Shown one piece after another: positions 1 through 10,468 of a stretch of 64,000 bases of DNA (its first letter is position 1; every line of letters begins with the position of its first letter). Made by a program: the position numbers and the translations under genes. The notes under the pieces were generated by a model. It was not told where the DNA came from, did not search any database, and worked only from the letters and a program-made list of their open reading frames with translations. This DNA comes from Nitzschia sp. DOCU1 (Eukaryota > Bacillariophyta > Bacillariophyceae > Bacillariales > Bacillariaceae), in assembly GCA_951394045.1 (NCBI GenBank), contig OX595997.1:1364001-1428000 (forward strand), given 5' to 3'.

Positions 1-821
1 ATAAACTTGTATCGGTTTGGACTCTTCTGTTCATCTTGGTCATTTCGGCGCTGGTCTATGTCAGCGTTGCCCTTCATCGAAACAATCAAAACGATCCAGT
101 AAAGGCTAATTCGAATACTCAGCCACAAACCACAAATGCTGCTGCTGCTGATAGTGGCGCTGGAAGCGGTCCAGTATCGGCTCCTACTCCGACCCAACCA
201 CCGCAAAGCATAAGGGATGGTGGGGGCGAAGAAACGGAAAGTGAATCGACTGGAGCTCCCACCCCCACCCCTACCCACAAGCCAACAGCTCCACCGACCA
301 CCCACAGGCCAACCGCTTCGCCGACCACCCCCAATCCAACAGCTTCACCGACGAAAATCATCTGTGACTTTCCCTACGATTGTCAAACAGATCGAATGGG
401 ACACGAGACGCCACTATATGCAGGACAAGGTCTCTGTAATAAGCAGTATCGATTTGGAGTCACTACGGAAGGAATATTCCAGTGGTACGATTGTGCCACG
501 AATACCAGCAAAGTCATTTATGATGCCACATGCCAAGAAAACAACGGCAAGGCACTTCCTCATTACTTCTCCATGTCTCCCAACGCAACCCTGAGACTCT
601 TTGATGATCAGGATCAAATCATTTGGCAAAAAGAATCCAAATTGTCGATATCCTTCTCGCCGCGTTGCTTGTCTAGCCCCGCATTGGATTGTCCCTATTT
701 CCATCTGCACGCTGAGGGCACGTTGGTCCTCAATTCTGTCAGTGACGCCGGGTGGAGTAACCGCAAGATTGAAAAGGCTTTTGACGATCTCTATTTGAAC
801 TATACCATTTTGAATTGTTGA
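1..821 (+). CDS. Single-pass membrane protein, copy 1 of a tandem pair (5' end outside window)
   Basis: The frame is already open at the left edge (first full codon at base 3), so the N-terminus is missing. The protein starts in a hydrophobic segment (VSVWTLLFILVISALVYVSV), continues through a Ser/Gly/Pro/Thr-rich linker, and ends in a Cys-containing domain of about 155 residues finishing in TILNC. That domain is nearly identical to the one encoded at 1561-2316. Alternating turns such as LRLFDD...IIWQ and FHLHAEGTLVLN loosely recall bulb-type lectin strands, but the QxDxNxVxY signature is absent, so a lectin function is only a weak inference. Predicted topology: short cytosolic N-terminus, one membrane span, extracytoplasmic C-terminal domain. 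The linker is longer than in copy 2 because of Pro/Thr repeats at 282-353. Confidence 0.75.
   Translation, partial: KLVSVWTLLFILVISALVYVSVALHRNNQNDPVKANSNTQPQTTNAAAADSGAGSGPVSAPTPTQPPQSIRDGGGEETESESTGAPTPTPTHKPTAPPTTHRPTASPTTPNPTASPTKIICDFPYDCQTDRMGHETPLYAGQGLCNKQYRFGVTTEGIFQWYDCATNTSKVIYDATCQENNGKALPHYFSMSPNATLRLFDDQDQIIWQKESKLSISFSPRCLSSPALDCPYFHLHAEGTLVLNSVSDAGWSNRKIEKAFDDLYLNYTILNC
282..353 (+). repeat. 27-bp imperfect tandem repeat encoding a Pro/Thr-rich linker
   Basis: Two full 27-bp units (282-308 and 309-335) and a partial third (336-353), each beginning CCAAC and containing a CACCGACC-like core, encode a Pro-Thr-Ala-Ser linker. Copy 2 of the gene has no equivalent, so the array expanded in copy 1 or was lost from copy 2. 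Confidence 0.85.
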
Positions 822-1080
822 ATAGTTGTTTTAAATAAGTCTTTTGAAGAAATCCCTAAAAGGCACGAATAATGGTGGCCCAATTTTACAATCTCGTGGC
901 CGTACACTCACCCCTATGCCTCTATAGCTTAGAGACGTCGTTTAATGCAGTTTGATGCAATAACTAGTAGTAAAAATGCACTATTTCTTATGCGGCCACT
1001 GGAGTCGTTACCAACGACGCCACGATTCTTCGGAATCGGAAGAACTAGACGTACCAGGTATGGGAGTTCGAGTTGTTGCC
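822..1080. repeat. Downstream part of a tandem segmental duplication (matches 2317-2560)
   Basis: The sequence after copy 1 of the membrane-protein gene aligns with that after copy 2: shared GTTGTTTTAAATA, TCTTTTGAA...GAAATCCCT, AGTAGTAAAAATGCACTAT and CCAACGACGCCA stretches in the same order and spacing. Similarity fades near 1080/2560. The rest of 1081-1560 holds no gene I can support and serves as the upstream region of copy 2. Confidence 0.8.
1027..1075 (-). pseudogene. Relic of the 3' end of the UBA1 coding sequence
   Basis: This stretch aligns with the last codons of the E1 gene (2516-2560, minus strand): CGGAATCGGAA, then GTAC and GGGAGTTCGA are kept. The E1 stop codon is replaced and about 10 bases are inserted between the conserved blocks. 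On the minus strand a Leu-Pro-Tyr core like the E1 C-terminus can still be read. It is a non-functional fragment carried along by the tandem duplication. Confidence 0.7.
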
Positions 1081-1560
1081 AGTAAAGCGACGATTTCTCA
1101 GAAAACCTTCTGCAAGATTCCTCAGCATCCAAACAAGAGGGTCAGCAAGTCGTCGTAGTAGGAGCAAGGGAATAAAATGGGGCTCAGGATGAAGCCAAAA
1201 GGGTCATCACTACGCCACCGCTCGGTAGTTGCCGAGCTTTCTTGGCTGATGGATAGTAGAAGATCGGATCTTGGGAATCTAGTTTGTCAATAGCGTGCGA
1301 TGGGTGGTCGGTCGTACGGGCGTGCGTGCGTCATCATGTCGTGCCAAAAAAGATCCAAAAGGTCGCGTCGCTCCCGTTTTGTTCTCGGGAGTTCTCTGGA
1401 CATCCCTTTGTTGGGTCGTACAGGGGCTCTCGGGTACGACTCACGACTCAACATCAGGAAAAGATCCAATGACACGAAACGAACGGCATCCATCTCCAAG
1501 ACACTGAGAGACACCTCTACATATGCACTTTTTGTTTCGTCTGGGATTGTAACTCTTTCC

Positions 1561-2316
1561 ATGGAGAACCTAGAACTTGGCAGTGCTTCGGACGTGAAGA
1601 ATGATGCAGCAAGTATGATCCCTCGCCGTAGCTCTAGGCGTTGCAAACTTTCATCGGTTTGGAGTCTGTTGTTCATCTTTGCCATTTCAGCGTTGGTCTA
1701 TGTCAGCGTTGCCCTTTATCAGACCCGTCAAAACGATGCAGCAAAGACCACTTCGATCAATCAGCCGCAAAGCACAAGTGCTGCTGGTGGTAGTAGTAGT
1801 GGAAGCGACGAAAACGCTCAAGTAGCAGCCACTTCGAATAATCAGCCGCAAACTGTATGTGACATTCCATACGATTGTCAAACAGATCGAATGGGACACG
1901 AGACGCCACTATATGCAGGACAAGGTCTCTGTAATAAGCAGTATCGATTTGGAGTCACTACGGAAGGAATATTCCAGTGGTACGATTGTGCCACACAGAC
2001 TAGCAGAGTCATTTATGATGCCACATGCCAAGAAAACAACGGCAAGGCACTTCCTCATTACTTTTCCATGTCCCCCGAAGCAACCATGAGGCTCTTTGAT
2101 GATCAGGATCAAATCATTTGGCAAAAAGAATCCAAATTGTCGATATCCTTCTCGCCGCGTTGTTTGCATAGCCCCGCATTGGATTGTCCCTATTTGCATC
2201 TTCACGCTGAGGGCACGTTGGTCCTCAATTCTGTCAGTGACGCCGGGTGGAGTAACCGCAAGATTGAAAAGGCTTTTGAAGATCTCTTTTTGAACTATAC
2301 TATTTTGAATTGTTGA
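1561..2316 (+). CDS. Single-pass membrane protein, copy 2 of the tandem pair
   Basis: 251 residues. I chose the ATG at 1561 because it starts just before a short charged N-terminus (PRRSSRRCKL) and the membrane span SSVWSLLFIFAISALVYVSV, matching the truncated copy 1. An in-frame extension back to 1300 has no ATG context that looks better and shows no homology. After the span comes a Ser/Gly/Asn-rich linker shorter than in copy 1, then the C-terminal domain beginning CDIPYDCQTDRMG, with six or more Cys that could form disulfides outside the cell or in the ER lumen. Function unknown; a carbohydrate-binding (bulb-lectin-like) fold is a weak guess. No intron is needed. Confidence 0.75.
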   Translation: MENLELGSASDVKNDAASMIPRRSSRRCKLSSVWSLLFIFAISALVYVSVALYQTRQNDAAKTTSINQPQSTSAAGGSSSGSDENAQVAATSNNQPQTVCDIPYDCQTDRMGHETPLYAGQGLCNKQYRFGVTTEGIFQWYDCATQTSRVIYDATCQENNGKALPHYFSMSPEATMRLFDDQDQIIWQKESKLSISFSPRCLHSPALDCPYLHLHAEGTLVLNSVSDAGWSNRKIEKAFEDLFLNYTILNC

Positions 2317-2515
2317 ACAGTTGTTTTAAATATAGTCTTTTGAAAGAAATCCCTGAAGGAGCGAATGACTTGCCCAATGTTTCAATCTTATGACCGTACG
2401 CTTACTGCCATACGAGTGCCGCTGAATGCAATTTGATCCAATGTACTTCTAGTAGTAAAAATGCACTATGTCTTATGCGCCCCCCCAGTGGAGCCGTTGC
2501 CAACGACGCCATGAT

Positions 2516-5500
2516 TTATCGGAATCGGAATTTGATGTACGGGAGTTCGACTTCTTCATCCGTGTCCTTGTCATTGGCAATAACTTCCAGCACAATGAAC
2601 AGCTGGTTCGGTGGGAACTCCTTTTTGGTAATACTGGTAATCACATCCGTCATTTTCATGGCCATGCGTTCTTCCACCTTCTTCTTGTTGGCAAAGAAAC
2701 TGTACAAAATGGAAACGCCGTACGAAAGCATGGAGATCTCCAGGTTGTACATCTTTTCGAAATGCTCCATGAATTCTGCCATTGTAATGTTGCCCAAGTT
2801 CATGTCCAAGGAATCCCAAGCAGTCCAATTCCATTCCTTGCCCTGGAGCATGGATTTCGTCTTGGCGGGGGGTGTCGGCTCGCTCAAGGTCATGAATGGA
2901 ATGGCAAGATTGCAAAAGGCATTCTTGTAGGCTTCAATCGTCAGTTCCTTGCGAGGAGTACCAATGACCTTGTACAACTCAAAACAGATCAAACCAGTCA
3001 CCAAGGCTGTCGTAGTCGCAATGGCAGGAATGATACGACCAGCAATAGCACGCGAGCGGTGAGTGTCTTCGGTCGGGATCGAGTAGTTCATGGCGCGAAG
3101 ATTGGAGCAGGAGGTCACAAAGAGCATGTGGTCGTCAATGTCCTTGTCAAAGTCGACAGGGGTAAGCTTGAAACCGGCAAGTTCCGATGGCTTGGGCAAC
3201 GATTTGAAAATGGTTTCCGCCTCGCTGTCTCCAGTGTCCATGGCGTTCTCGTTGCTATTCTTTTCTTCCTCGTCGTTGGCCGAGATCTTGACTCCATCCG
3301 TTGGGGTGAAATCTGGAACAATGACATCCTTGAGAACGCTCTCAAAGTAGGCCTTATCCGTTTGTCCCGTGATGCCGTACACTTCAGCTCGCAAGTTGGC
3401 AGCAGCCACCACAAAGTCGAGGTGATTGAACATTTCCGCGTCCTCACATTTGGCATCCAAATCAAAGTTCAGAGGCTTCGGGCAGCGTTTGGAACCAGAC
3501 CAGAACTTGGTGCCACTGGAAGTGACTTGATCCGGAGGAAAGTTGTAGAGCAACTGACGGATCTGATTGTTGAAGAGATCTTCGAACTTCAAACGAGCCC
3601 AGGTGACGCAATCCTCAAAAGTGACTGGACGTTCGTCCACAAGCGTTTTTCGAACCTTCTTGAGGGTCTCAGTCTTGGTGTTGGGCTGCAAACTCTCAAA
3701 GTATTGTTCGGGCGTCTGGCTCAAGTAATTGTTGACTTCTTCCGCCGACTGCTTGAATTCCCCTTCAAAGTAATCACGTGCCCACTGAAGTGTGTGCTGA
3801 ATTTGATTGGGAAAGTTCTTGAGTGTACAAACCGGAATCGACTTTTCCGGCGGATCTCGAGTAGCCCCATAGTTCTCGGTCAAATGAGGAACGACAATCT
3901 GCGTATTACCCTTGGTTCCCAAAGTTCCACTCTCCAACATGGGCAATCGGTAAAAGACGCAACGTTGGTCAACGTACAAACGAGCTTCGACGTTGTCCAA
4001 GGCCGTACAAACACCGGAAAGCTTGTCATAAAAGTCATCACCAAACAAGTGCTCCGTATCGGAGGCAACCTTTTCTTGATAGGCAGTAATCTTCATATCC
4101 GGGTTCATTACTTGCGCCGCCTTGGCAGCCGTAGACGACTTGAAGCTATTGATATCCGTGTTTCGGAACAAGAACTGCCGGGACAAGTTGGACTTTTCGA
4201 TACGGTCCATATCTGTAATGTGGACATGCCCCTTTGGGCCACAACCAACGCCCATCAAAGCCCAGTTCTTGAGCATTTCACAACCGATTGCGCCAGCACC
4301 AATGATAAAATAGTTCAAATCCAAGAGCTTCTCCTGCATGTCTTTGCCAAAGACAGCAATTTGCGAGTCGTAGCGGCTATTTTGGGGCGCCACTTGGTCG
4401 GCAGGCAACAGTTCATCGGGTAACGCCTCGTCGGCATCCAAGAAGAAGAATCCATTAATGGGGCTGAATTTCCCACTGCAAGCCTTGAGCACTTCCTGAC
4501 CGACGATACCTCCCAGAGCCGCACACATGGGAGACAAAATGGCCTTGGATCCCGACGCCAATTGGAGGACGATACGCTCATGAGCCTTGGTCATTTCCTC
4601 GGCAAACTTTGCCTTTGTATACTCCAAGACTTTGGCACAAGCTTCCGCATCACCGGGAGCAGGGAAATCCCCCACTTCCGCACGGAATTGCTCCAATCCT
4701 TGAAAGGCCGCGTGAAGCAAAGCAGGACGATCAAACTTGGCAAAGTCGGACATCATAAATTCACCTGGTTCCGCTAGGCGCTTTTCATACGTCTCAAAGG
4801 ACATGACGACGGGTTGCTTGACTTGAGTAATATAGCCTTGCTGAGCTTCACTCGAGGCATCGGCTACTTTCTCGCCCTTGATTTCAAAAGTATACGGACC
4901 AGTGACATGAACAGTGTAATTCACTCCAGTCATCAAACCTTGGACTCCCTTGAGACGGGCAAACGTCACCGCATCTCCCGACTCGAGTCCGTGCCGACCC
5001 TGGTCTTCCAATACCTTGACGACGACGTTATCTCCTTCTTGAAAGACAGACTCGATTTGACTCGTCGACGGCGGGTTTCCATCCGGATCCGCGCACACAA
5101 AGTTGGATCCAAAATCACAAAAGACTTGTCCAAAGATGCCCGTCGCGACAGAGTAGATAAAGCAGGCTCCCACCTCCCGACACTTGTGGTTGAGAGCGAT
5201 CAATTCCTCCTTGGGCATGGGCACTGTCACTGCGAGACACGTCACTCCCGTATCCATCAAGGGACTAATTTGCTCGGCCGTCAAGGCGGTCACTTCGGGA
5301 GGCACGCTGACGCTGACATAGGGATTGAGTTCCGCCAGTTGTTCGCGACAGATTTCTGCCCGACCCTTGGATCCTCCCGCACTGCTCAAGTAGAAGTTGC
5401 CTCCTAAATCATAGGACGTGGGCGGCAAGGGGTCGACCAGCACCAGGGCATTCAAGCCCGCCAAAATGCAGTTCTTGGCCACTTCGACGCCCAGACCACT

Positions 5501-5700
5501 GCATCCCACCACCAGGGCTTTGCTAGCCATCATACGACGCTGTGCCTCATGGCCCATCACATACAACTGACGAGAGTACAACTTTTCGTCGACTAGTCAC
5601 AAGAGTGAGCGTTGCTGTTGTTGTTACGACTGCCACCGCTACGGTAGCTAACAAATGACTTACCCTCCGTCGTGGCACTCGCCTCCATGGGGGCAGACAT
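2516..5700 (-). CDS. UBA1: Ubiquitin-activating enzyme E1
   Basis: Two exons: 5664-5700 (37 nt) and 2516-5592, with a 71-bp GTAAGT...CTAG intron at 5593-5663, giving about 1037 residues, normal for E1. Splicing produces an N-terminus MSAPMEASATTEV followed by DEKLYSRQLYVMGHEA, the classic E1 start. The main exon has no ATG before LYSRQLY, which is why the upstream exon is required. Two ThiF-like adenylation halves (VVGCSGLGVEVAKNCILAG and FIIGAGAIGCEMLKNW) are present, and the catalytic Cys is at about residue 601 in IPVCTLKNFPNQ, followed by the C-terminal ubiquitin-fold domain ending IKFRFR. The enzyme activates ubiquitin with ATP and passes it to E2s as a thioester in cytosol and nucleus. 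It is head-to-head with uS5m. Confidence 0.95.
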
Positions 5701-6232
5701 TTTGAAACGCTTTTTCGGTGGAGAAGCAATAGTGAATGACTCCTTGTCGGGGGAGAACAAAAGGACAGCAAGCAAAGTAGTAAGAGGTGTTGCAAAGATT
5801 GAGAGGAGACAGAGCCCAGGCAAAGCCAATGCAATCCTCTCTCGTTGTGGTTTGTGGCACTACCGGTAGTAGGCACTGCATGCAGCACCGCCATCGCTAT
5901 CGCCGCGATATTCCCGCTATCATCGAACGGTCGGCTTTTTCTTCGTCGCGAAGCAAATCGATCGCAAAAGATTTGTTTGACCGCTTCGACTGGTTGGTGT
6001 CTGACATCGTTCGTCAGTCGTCTGGCCGACGTACCAGTACAGACAGTTCCGACTTTCGGGGCCGTCCGTGAGAGATTGAGAGAGATGACCCCCTTTTTTG
6101 TGGCAAACGCAACAAGCTCGCGGCGGCCACACACGCAACGATAGTAGCGCCGACCATGACACAACGAGTGGGGGTTTCCTCTTGCTACAGTACTATTGCA
6201 CATCATTCATCCACCCCACTCGTTCTTCCACC
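5701..6232. promoter_or_regulatory. Divergent intergenic region between UBA1 and uS5m
   Basis: 532 bases separate the two start codons, which point away from each other, so both promoters must lie here. No convincing TATA box or RNA gene is visible. Open frames across it on both strands have no recognisable protein content. Confidence 0.5.
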
Positions 6233-7533
6233 ATGCTGTCATCCCGAGTGACTGCCCTGGTTAGTCGGCAGCGCTTGTCGTCGTCGTCGTTGCTGCTGCT
6301 TTCGCCCAACAACAACAACAACAAGACCTCGAGTTACTACTTGTGGCAACAATGTTGCCATTTATCGAGCAGCAAAACAGGTGGCTCTAATAATAAAAAC
6401 AAAAAGAGTGTTTCGCCACCTCGTTCACCCAACAAAACATATTTGAGTCGACATCAGCCGAAACCTCTCAAACGAATCAAGACACCCAAAGGACCCCGCG
6501 AACCGAATGATATTACAAGACGCGTCCCGAAAATTGACTTCTCCAATATCCAAGTCACCGATTTGGAGGAGGACGACGAGGAAGACGATGACTTGTCGGT
6601 ATTTGGTCACATGATTCAAACAGCCCTGCTAAAGGCAAGACACGGTGTTAGTGGTGGAACAGCCGCTGTAACAGATCTGGACGTGGAAACTCAACTCAAA
6701 ATGATGGATTACTTTGTGAGTGCACCAGGATCGACCGAAGATTTGGTAGGAGAGCGTCGAGCCCTCTCGTTGGAATCCTGGGATGGCACGGATCGACAGG
6801 TCTTGCAAGAGGAAATTGATCGTTTGATTCATCAAGAACGAATAGATTATCTAGAGTTGCCCGATTCGTCGGATCTACCGGCAGTGGCGGAAATGGAAGC
6901 CGCCGAGATTTCCGGGAGCCGTCAGATCCCCTCGAATCAATTGGCGCATGGTGCATGGTACGTACGAGAATGCTGGATTGTCACAATCATTGATTTATTG
7001 CATCTTACACTCTATCGTCCTTTCTATTCATGCTATTTTCTTTCTTCAGGGGAGAAATGTTGATTCGGACGGACCGAGTCTGTAAAATGTGGAGAGGTGG
7101 TCGCATTGAAAGTTACCGCGCCTTGGTGATTGGTGGTAATTTGAGAGGTTGTGGAGGCTTTGGCGTTGGCAAGGCCTTTGAACCAGAAGACGCTGTGGAA
7201 ATTGCGAGTCGCATGGCCCGTCGGAACATTTTCTTTGTGGATCGCTACCGCAATCGTAGTCTTACCAGAGATCTCATGGGACGGCAAAATTCGTGCAAAG
7301 TCTATCTTCGAGCAACCGACAATGGACTGCGTGGAAATCCGTTGAGTTGTGAAATCTTGAAACTCATGGGTATTACCAATGTTGTAGCCAAGGCACATGG
7401 GAGTCGGAATCACTATAATGTGGTCCGAGCCACCTTCAAGGCATTGCAAACGCATGAATCGCTGGATGAGATTGCGCTGAAACGTGGGGTTCGATTGGTC
7501 AACCTACAAAAGGCCAAACGTCTTCAAATCTAA
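6233..7533 (+). CDS. Mitochondrial small-subunit ribosomal protein uS5m
   Basis: Two exons, 6233-6957 and 7050-7533, joined across a 92-bp GTACGT...CAG intron (6958-7049), giving 402 residues. The junction restores HGAW-GEMLIRTDRV in frame. The ATG at 6233 (CACC before it) starts a Ser/Arg/Leu-rich, acid-poor stretch typical of a mitochondrial presequence, followed by a basic and then acidic low-complexity region. The C-terminal half is the S5 family: RALVIGGNLRGCGGFGVGKA (N-terminal S5 RNA-binding domain, glycine-rich loop) and NVVAKAHGSRNHYNVVRATF (C-terminal S5 domain). It binds 16S-type rRNA in the mitoribosome small subunit. Mitochondrial rather than plastid location is inferred from the presequence, which lacks a signal peptide. 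Confidence 0.9.
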
Positions 7534-7642
7534 AGTAGAGGGTGGTGACGGCTATTGCTGTGTCTATCTATTAGCTAGTTGGGGCGAAAGCACTGTAGTA
7601 TGTGGGTCGCAGCTCTATGTTGAAGACGGGGTCAACAGTACT

Positions 7643-9142
7643 CTAGAAGAAGTGATCAACGCCGTTTCGTAGTAGCCAGAACATGACATCGGGACGAGTG
7701 GAGGCACGCGCAAGTACTTTTGTCCAGTCTACCGGTTCGTTTGGCTCGTTACGGAGGTACCGGCGGCCGGCATGGTTGAGATCCAGGAACATGTCGATCA
7801 AAAGACTGGTATGGCCCACTTGCAAGTGTTCGAGGGTATAATTCTCTGTGAGGCAGTCCTCGATAGCAGCTATATCTTCCTCCGAGGGCACAAGCTTGCG
7901 GTATTGATCCGTGGTGGGGCGAAGGCGGAGCGACTTTAGTACCGTGTTGTTTCGAAGAATCTGCTGTAACAAAACGTGGCCTTCGTCGCAACCCTTTGGA
8001 ATACCAAACATGGTCAAGGACTCTAATGAGCTCGCCTTATCTACAGCCAGCTTTTGAAGAATAGAATCAACATGTTCTTTCGAAAGCTGACAGCAGCTCA
8101 AATCCAGTCCTTTCACGTGGTGAAACGCAACATTGAGAAACTCGTCAACTCCTGGGCAGGACGGAGGTGTGCCGTCGGTGTTGATTCCCAGGAGGGGGTT
8201 TCTAGCAACAACAAGTTCCCTAATTGTCTTGGACTTTGGCAAATTTTCGGCCAGAATGGAGGCGTCTTGGTCATTCAAACCGCAAGCAGTCAGGTCGAGT
8301 AACAGGCAATTTGCTCGTTGCGAAAGTATCTCCAAGCATTCCGGTGCCATGCGTGTAGAGAATTCGAACCCGAGCTCCTTCAACGGTTGATCTCGTCGTT
8401 GACTCCACTTACAAAAGCGATTGACATCTTTTTCTCCCATGTCACACGCCATTACGTGCAGTGATTCAATCGAATCTGAGAAGTAGTTTGCCAGTACCGA
8501 AATATGTTCTTGGGCTTCGCTGCCAATGACCAGTCCGCCTGTGGCGGTCAGAATAATTCGTTCCTTCCAAGGACTGGGACCGATCTGCACATTTCGTAGC
8601 TCCAAATGCTTAAGTGTAGGCATTGAAACGAGGCGCCGAAGAAGGCGCTTTGGTAGGTTGGTGTAGACTACTAGAGACAGGGACTCTAGAGAAGGCAATC
8701 TCGCTACGCTGTCCAATAGCCTGAGAAGAACCACCCGAGGAAGTTCCCACCCAATCTCGACAGTTGACAGTGAAGTGTTCTGACGAATTGCTCTGCAAAG
8801 CTTGGCGTAGTCACTCATCGTGAGGTACGACCCGCAAAACCCGAGATGAACCCGTTGAATCTGATTGTTTTCCAGCTGTCGTCTCAGCAATTGGAAGGAC
8901 GATGCCTGGGGTTTGACCACAGGGCCGTGTGTGGATTCCTCTAGTGGCCGTTTTAATACTCCTTTCATCTTGGGTATGACTTTGGTTTCTTTCATGGTTG
9001 ACATCATGGGAGCAGTTCGAATCTCCTCCATGAATCGTTGATTCATCGTTTGCATTTGTGACGGCATCAAAACGGGACGCAAGGCTACTGAAATTGGGAT
9101 TCCGGATGGTGACATCGACCGATGCCACCACACAAAAGCCAT
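7643..9142 (-). CDS. Leucine-rich repeat / RNI-like protein
   Basis: 499 residues from the ATG at 9142, chosen for its good context (AGG ATG G). In-frame ATGs at 9244 and 9067 are alternatives. From about residue 75 it contains spaced leucine-rich units of the ribonuclease-inhibitor type: LESLSLVVYTNL, LKHLELRNVQI, LLLDLTACGLNDQDASILAENL, VKGLDLSCCQLSKEHVDSILQKL, LKSLRLRPT and LEHLQVGHTSLL. The last 60 residues (DVMFWLLRNGVDHFF at the end) look like a conserved tail that I associate with an expanded LRR family in diatoms, though this is from memory. There is no kinase or clear signal peptide. It is probably a protein-binding scaffold; partner unknown. It is tail-to-tail with uS5m, the stop codons lying about 110 bases apart. 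Confidence 0.75.
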   Translation of the reverse strand: MAFVWWHRSMSPSGIPISVALRPVLMPSQMQTMNQRFMEEIRTAPMMSTMKETKVIPKMKGVLKRPLEESTHGPVVKPQASSFQLLRRQLENNQIQRVHLGFCGSYLTMSDYAKLCRAIRQNTSLSTVEIGWELPRVVLLRLLDSVARLPSLESLSLVVYTNLPKRLLRRLVSMPTLKHLELRNVQIGPSPWKERIILTATGGLVIGSEAQEHISVLANYFSDSIESLHVMACDMGEKDVNRFCKWSQRRDQPLKELGFEFSTRMAPECLEILSQRANCLLLDLTACGLNDQDASILAENLPKSKTIRELVVARNPLLGINTDGTPPSCPGVDEFLNVAFHHVKGLDLSCCQLSKEHVDSILQKLAVDKASSLESLTMFGIPKGCDEGHVLLQQILRNNTVLKSLRLRPTTDQYRKLVPSEEDIAAIEDCLTENYTLEHLQVGHTSLLIDMFLDLNHAGRRYLRNEPNEPVDWTKVLARASTRPDVMFWLLRNGVDHFF

Positions 9143-10468
9143 CCTCTTTTTCGGACGTATTGAAGCCGAGGAATGTGGACGCGAAGCGCAAGAAGAAATC
9201 GAATAAGCCCCCAATGCAATTTCGAACAACCAGAGAACATACATATATGCCACCTCCCCCCAACGATCGCTTCTCTACTTCGCATCCAGACATGATTGGT
9301 CGTCATTTCGATAGAGTCAGTCTCGGGAGACCAAATTTCCAGACTGTTGAGCACAGCAGTACCGGTGAAGCGTAGCCACGTATTGTTCGCTTTGTCCCTG
9401 CGCACAGTCAGTGCGCGAACAGCAGCGTTTGCTGTATCTCGGAAGTTACTTGGGACAAATTATCTTCCATTGCTGATCTTTCTACTACTTGAGCGATGAG
9501 TTGTATGATATAGTATGGTGAAAGCAGCTCACTATCCAGTCACCGGTAGCTACCGAAAAGGTTCGTTCTCTTCGCCGCTCGCCGGGACTTTTTCGCCAGC
9601 ATCTACACGTACACAATCTCGCAAGCCATGTGGAGTCGTTTGACTATTTTACCCTGTCGGGATCATCAACAAAGCTACCAGTCGTGTCTGCACATCTTAA
9701 GAGACGAGTAGAGTACCTAGCCCAGTAGCTAGCTCTTGCTAGTCGGGGGTATTCTTCTGGAGTAGCCTGTAGACTCGTCCTGCTTGGTGGTGTTGTAGTA
9801 CTGCTCTACTTCGAGCGCACCAGCCACGAATCAAACAATGAAGCAATCCAGCAGGGTAGCATTTCTAGAGTAGCAAATTTGCTTCTACAAACGATAATTT
9901 CATTTTCTTATCTCATCTCGAGAAGCGGCGTTCTGAACAAACAGGCAGCCTAGACGCCGTCCAATGCCCCGTCGTGGTCTGCAGCTTCCTTAATTCTCTC
10001 CCCCATCAGGTACACCAAGCAACGATCTGTATGTCGAAACAACTCTATAATATTGAAATGTAGAGAGTCCCGGAGACGCAATGCAAACTAATCACGAGCT
10101 TTTCAGGCCGAAATTACTATTATGGACCGACGAATTGTCGCCCGCCGCGGTCGCCACGAGCTTCCTTAACTATTGTTGAATGTAGATATAACGGTATAAA
10201 TATCGAATAAATCGTGGTTCTCCATGTTAATTCCGATCCAACGGAGAAGCAACGCCCGCTCGTCGACTAAACAATCGTTTGTGGCCCATTTTTTGCCGCC
10301 GACACCAAGCGCAAGATTCTTGACATGCAACCCCACCTTGCGTTTTTCGCTTCTAAAGGTGCGTTGACCATCACATTGTATTTCTTGCAACGCAACGTTG
10401 GACCCCAATTTAGCATCACAAATACTTGTCTTGTCTCTCTTGTTCAAATCTCCTTTGGAAACATTACA
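9143..10468. other. Intergenic region, no gene recognised
   Basis: About 1.3 kb between the divergent LRR genes. Small open frames have no conserved content. A 12-bp perfect palindrome CGGTAGCTACCG lies at about 9544-9555. No tRNA B-box was seen. Confidence 0.5.

Noticed and set aside
2468..4423. 651-codon open frame antisense to UBA1
   Set aside because: Lies wholly within the E1 coding sequence, has no domain, and is explained by codon use on the opposite strand.
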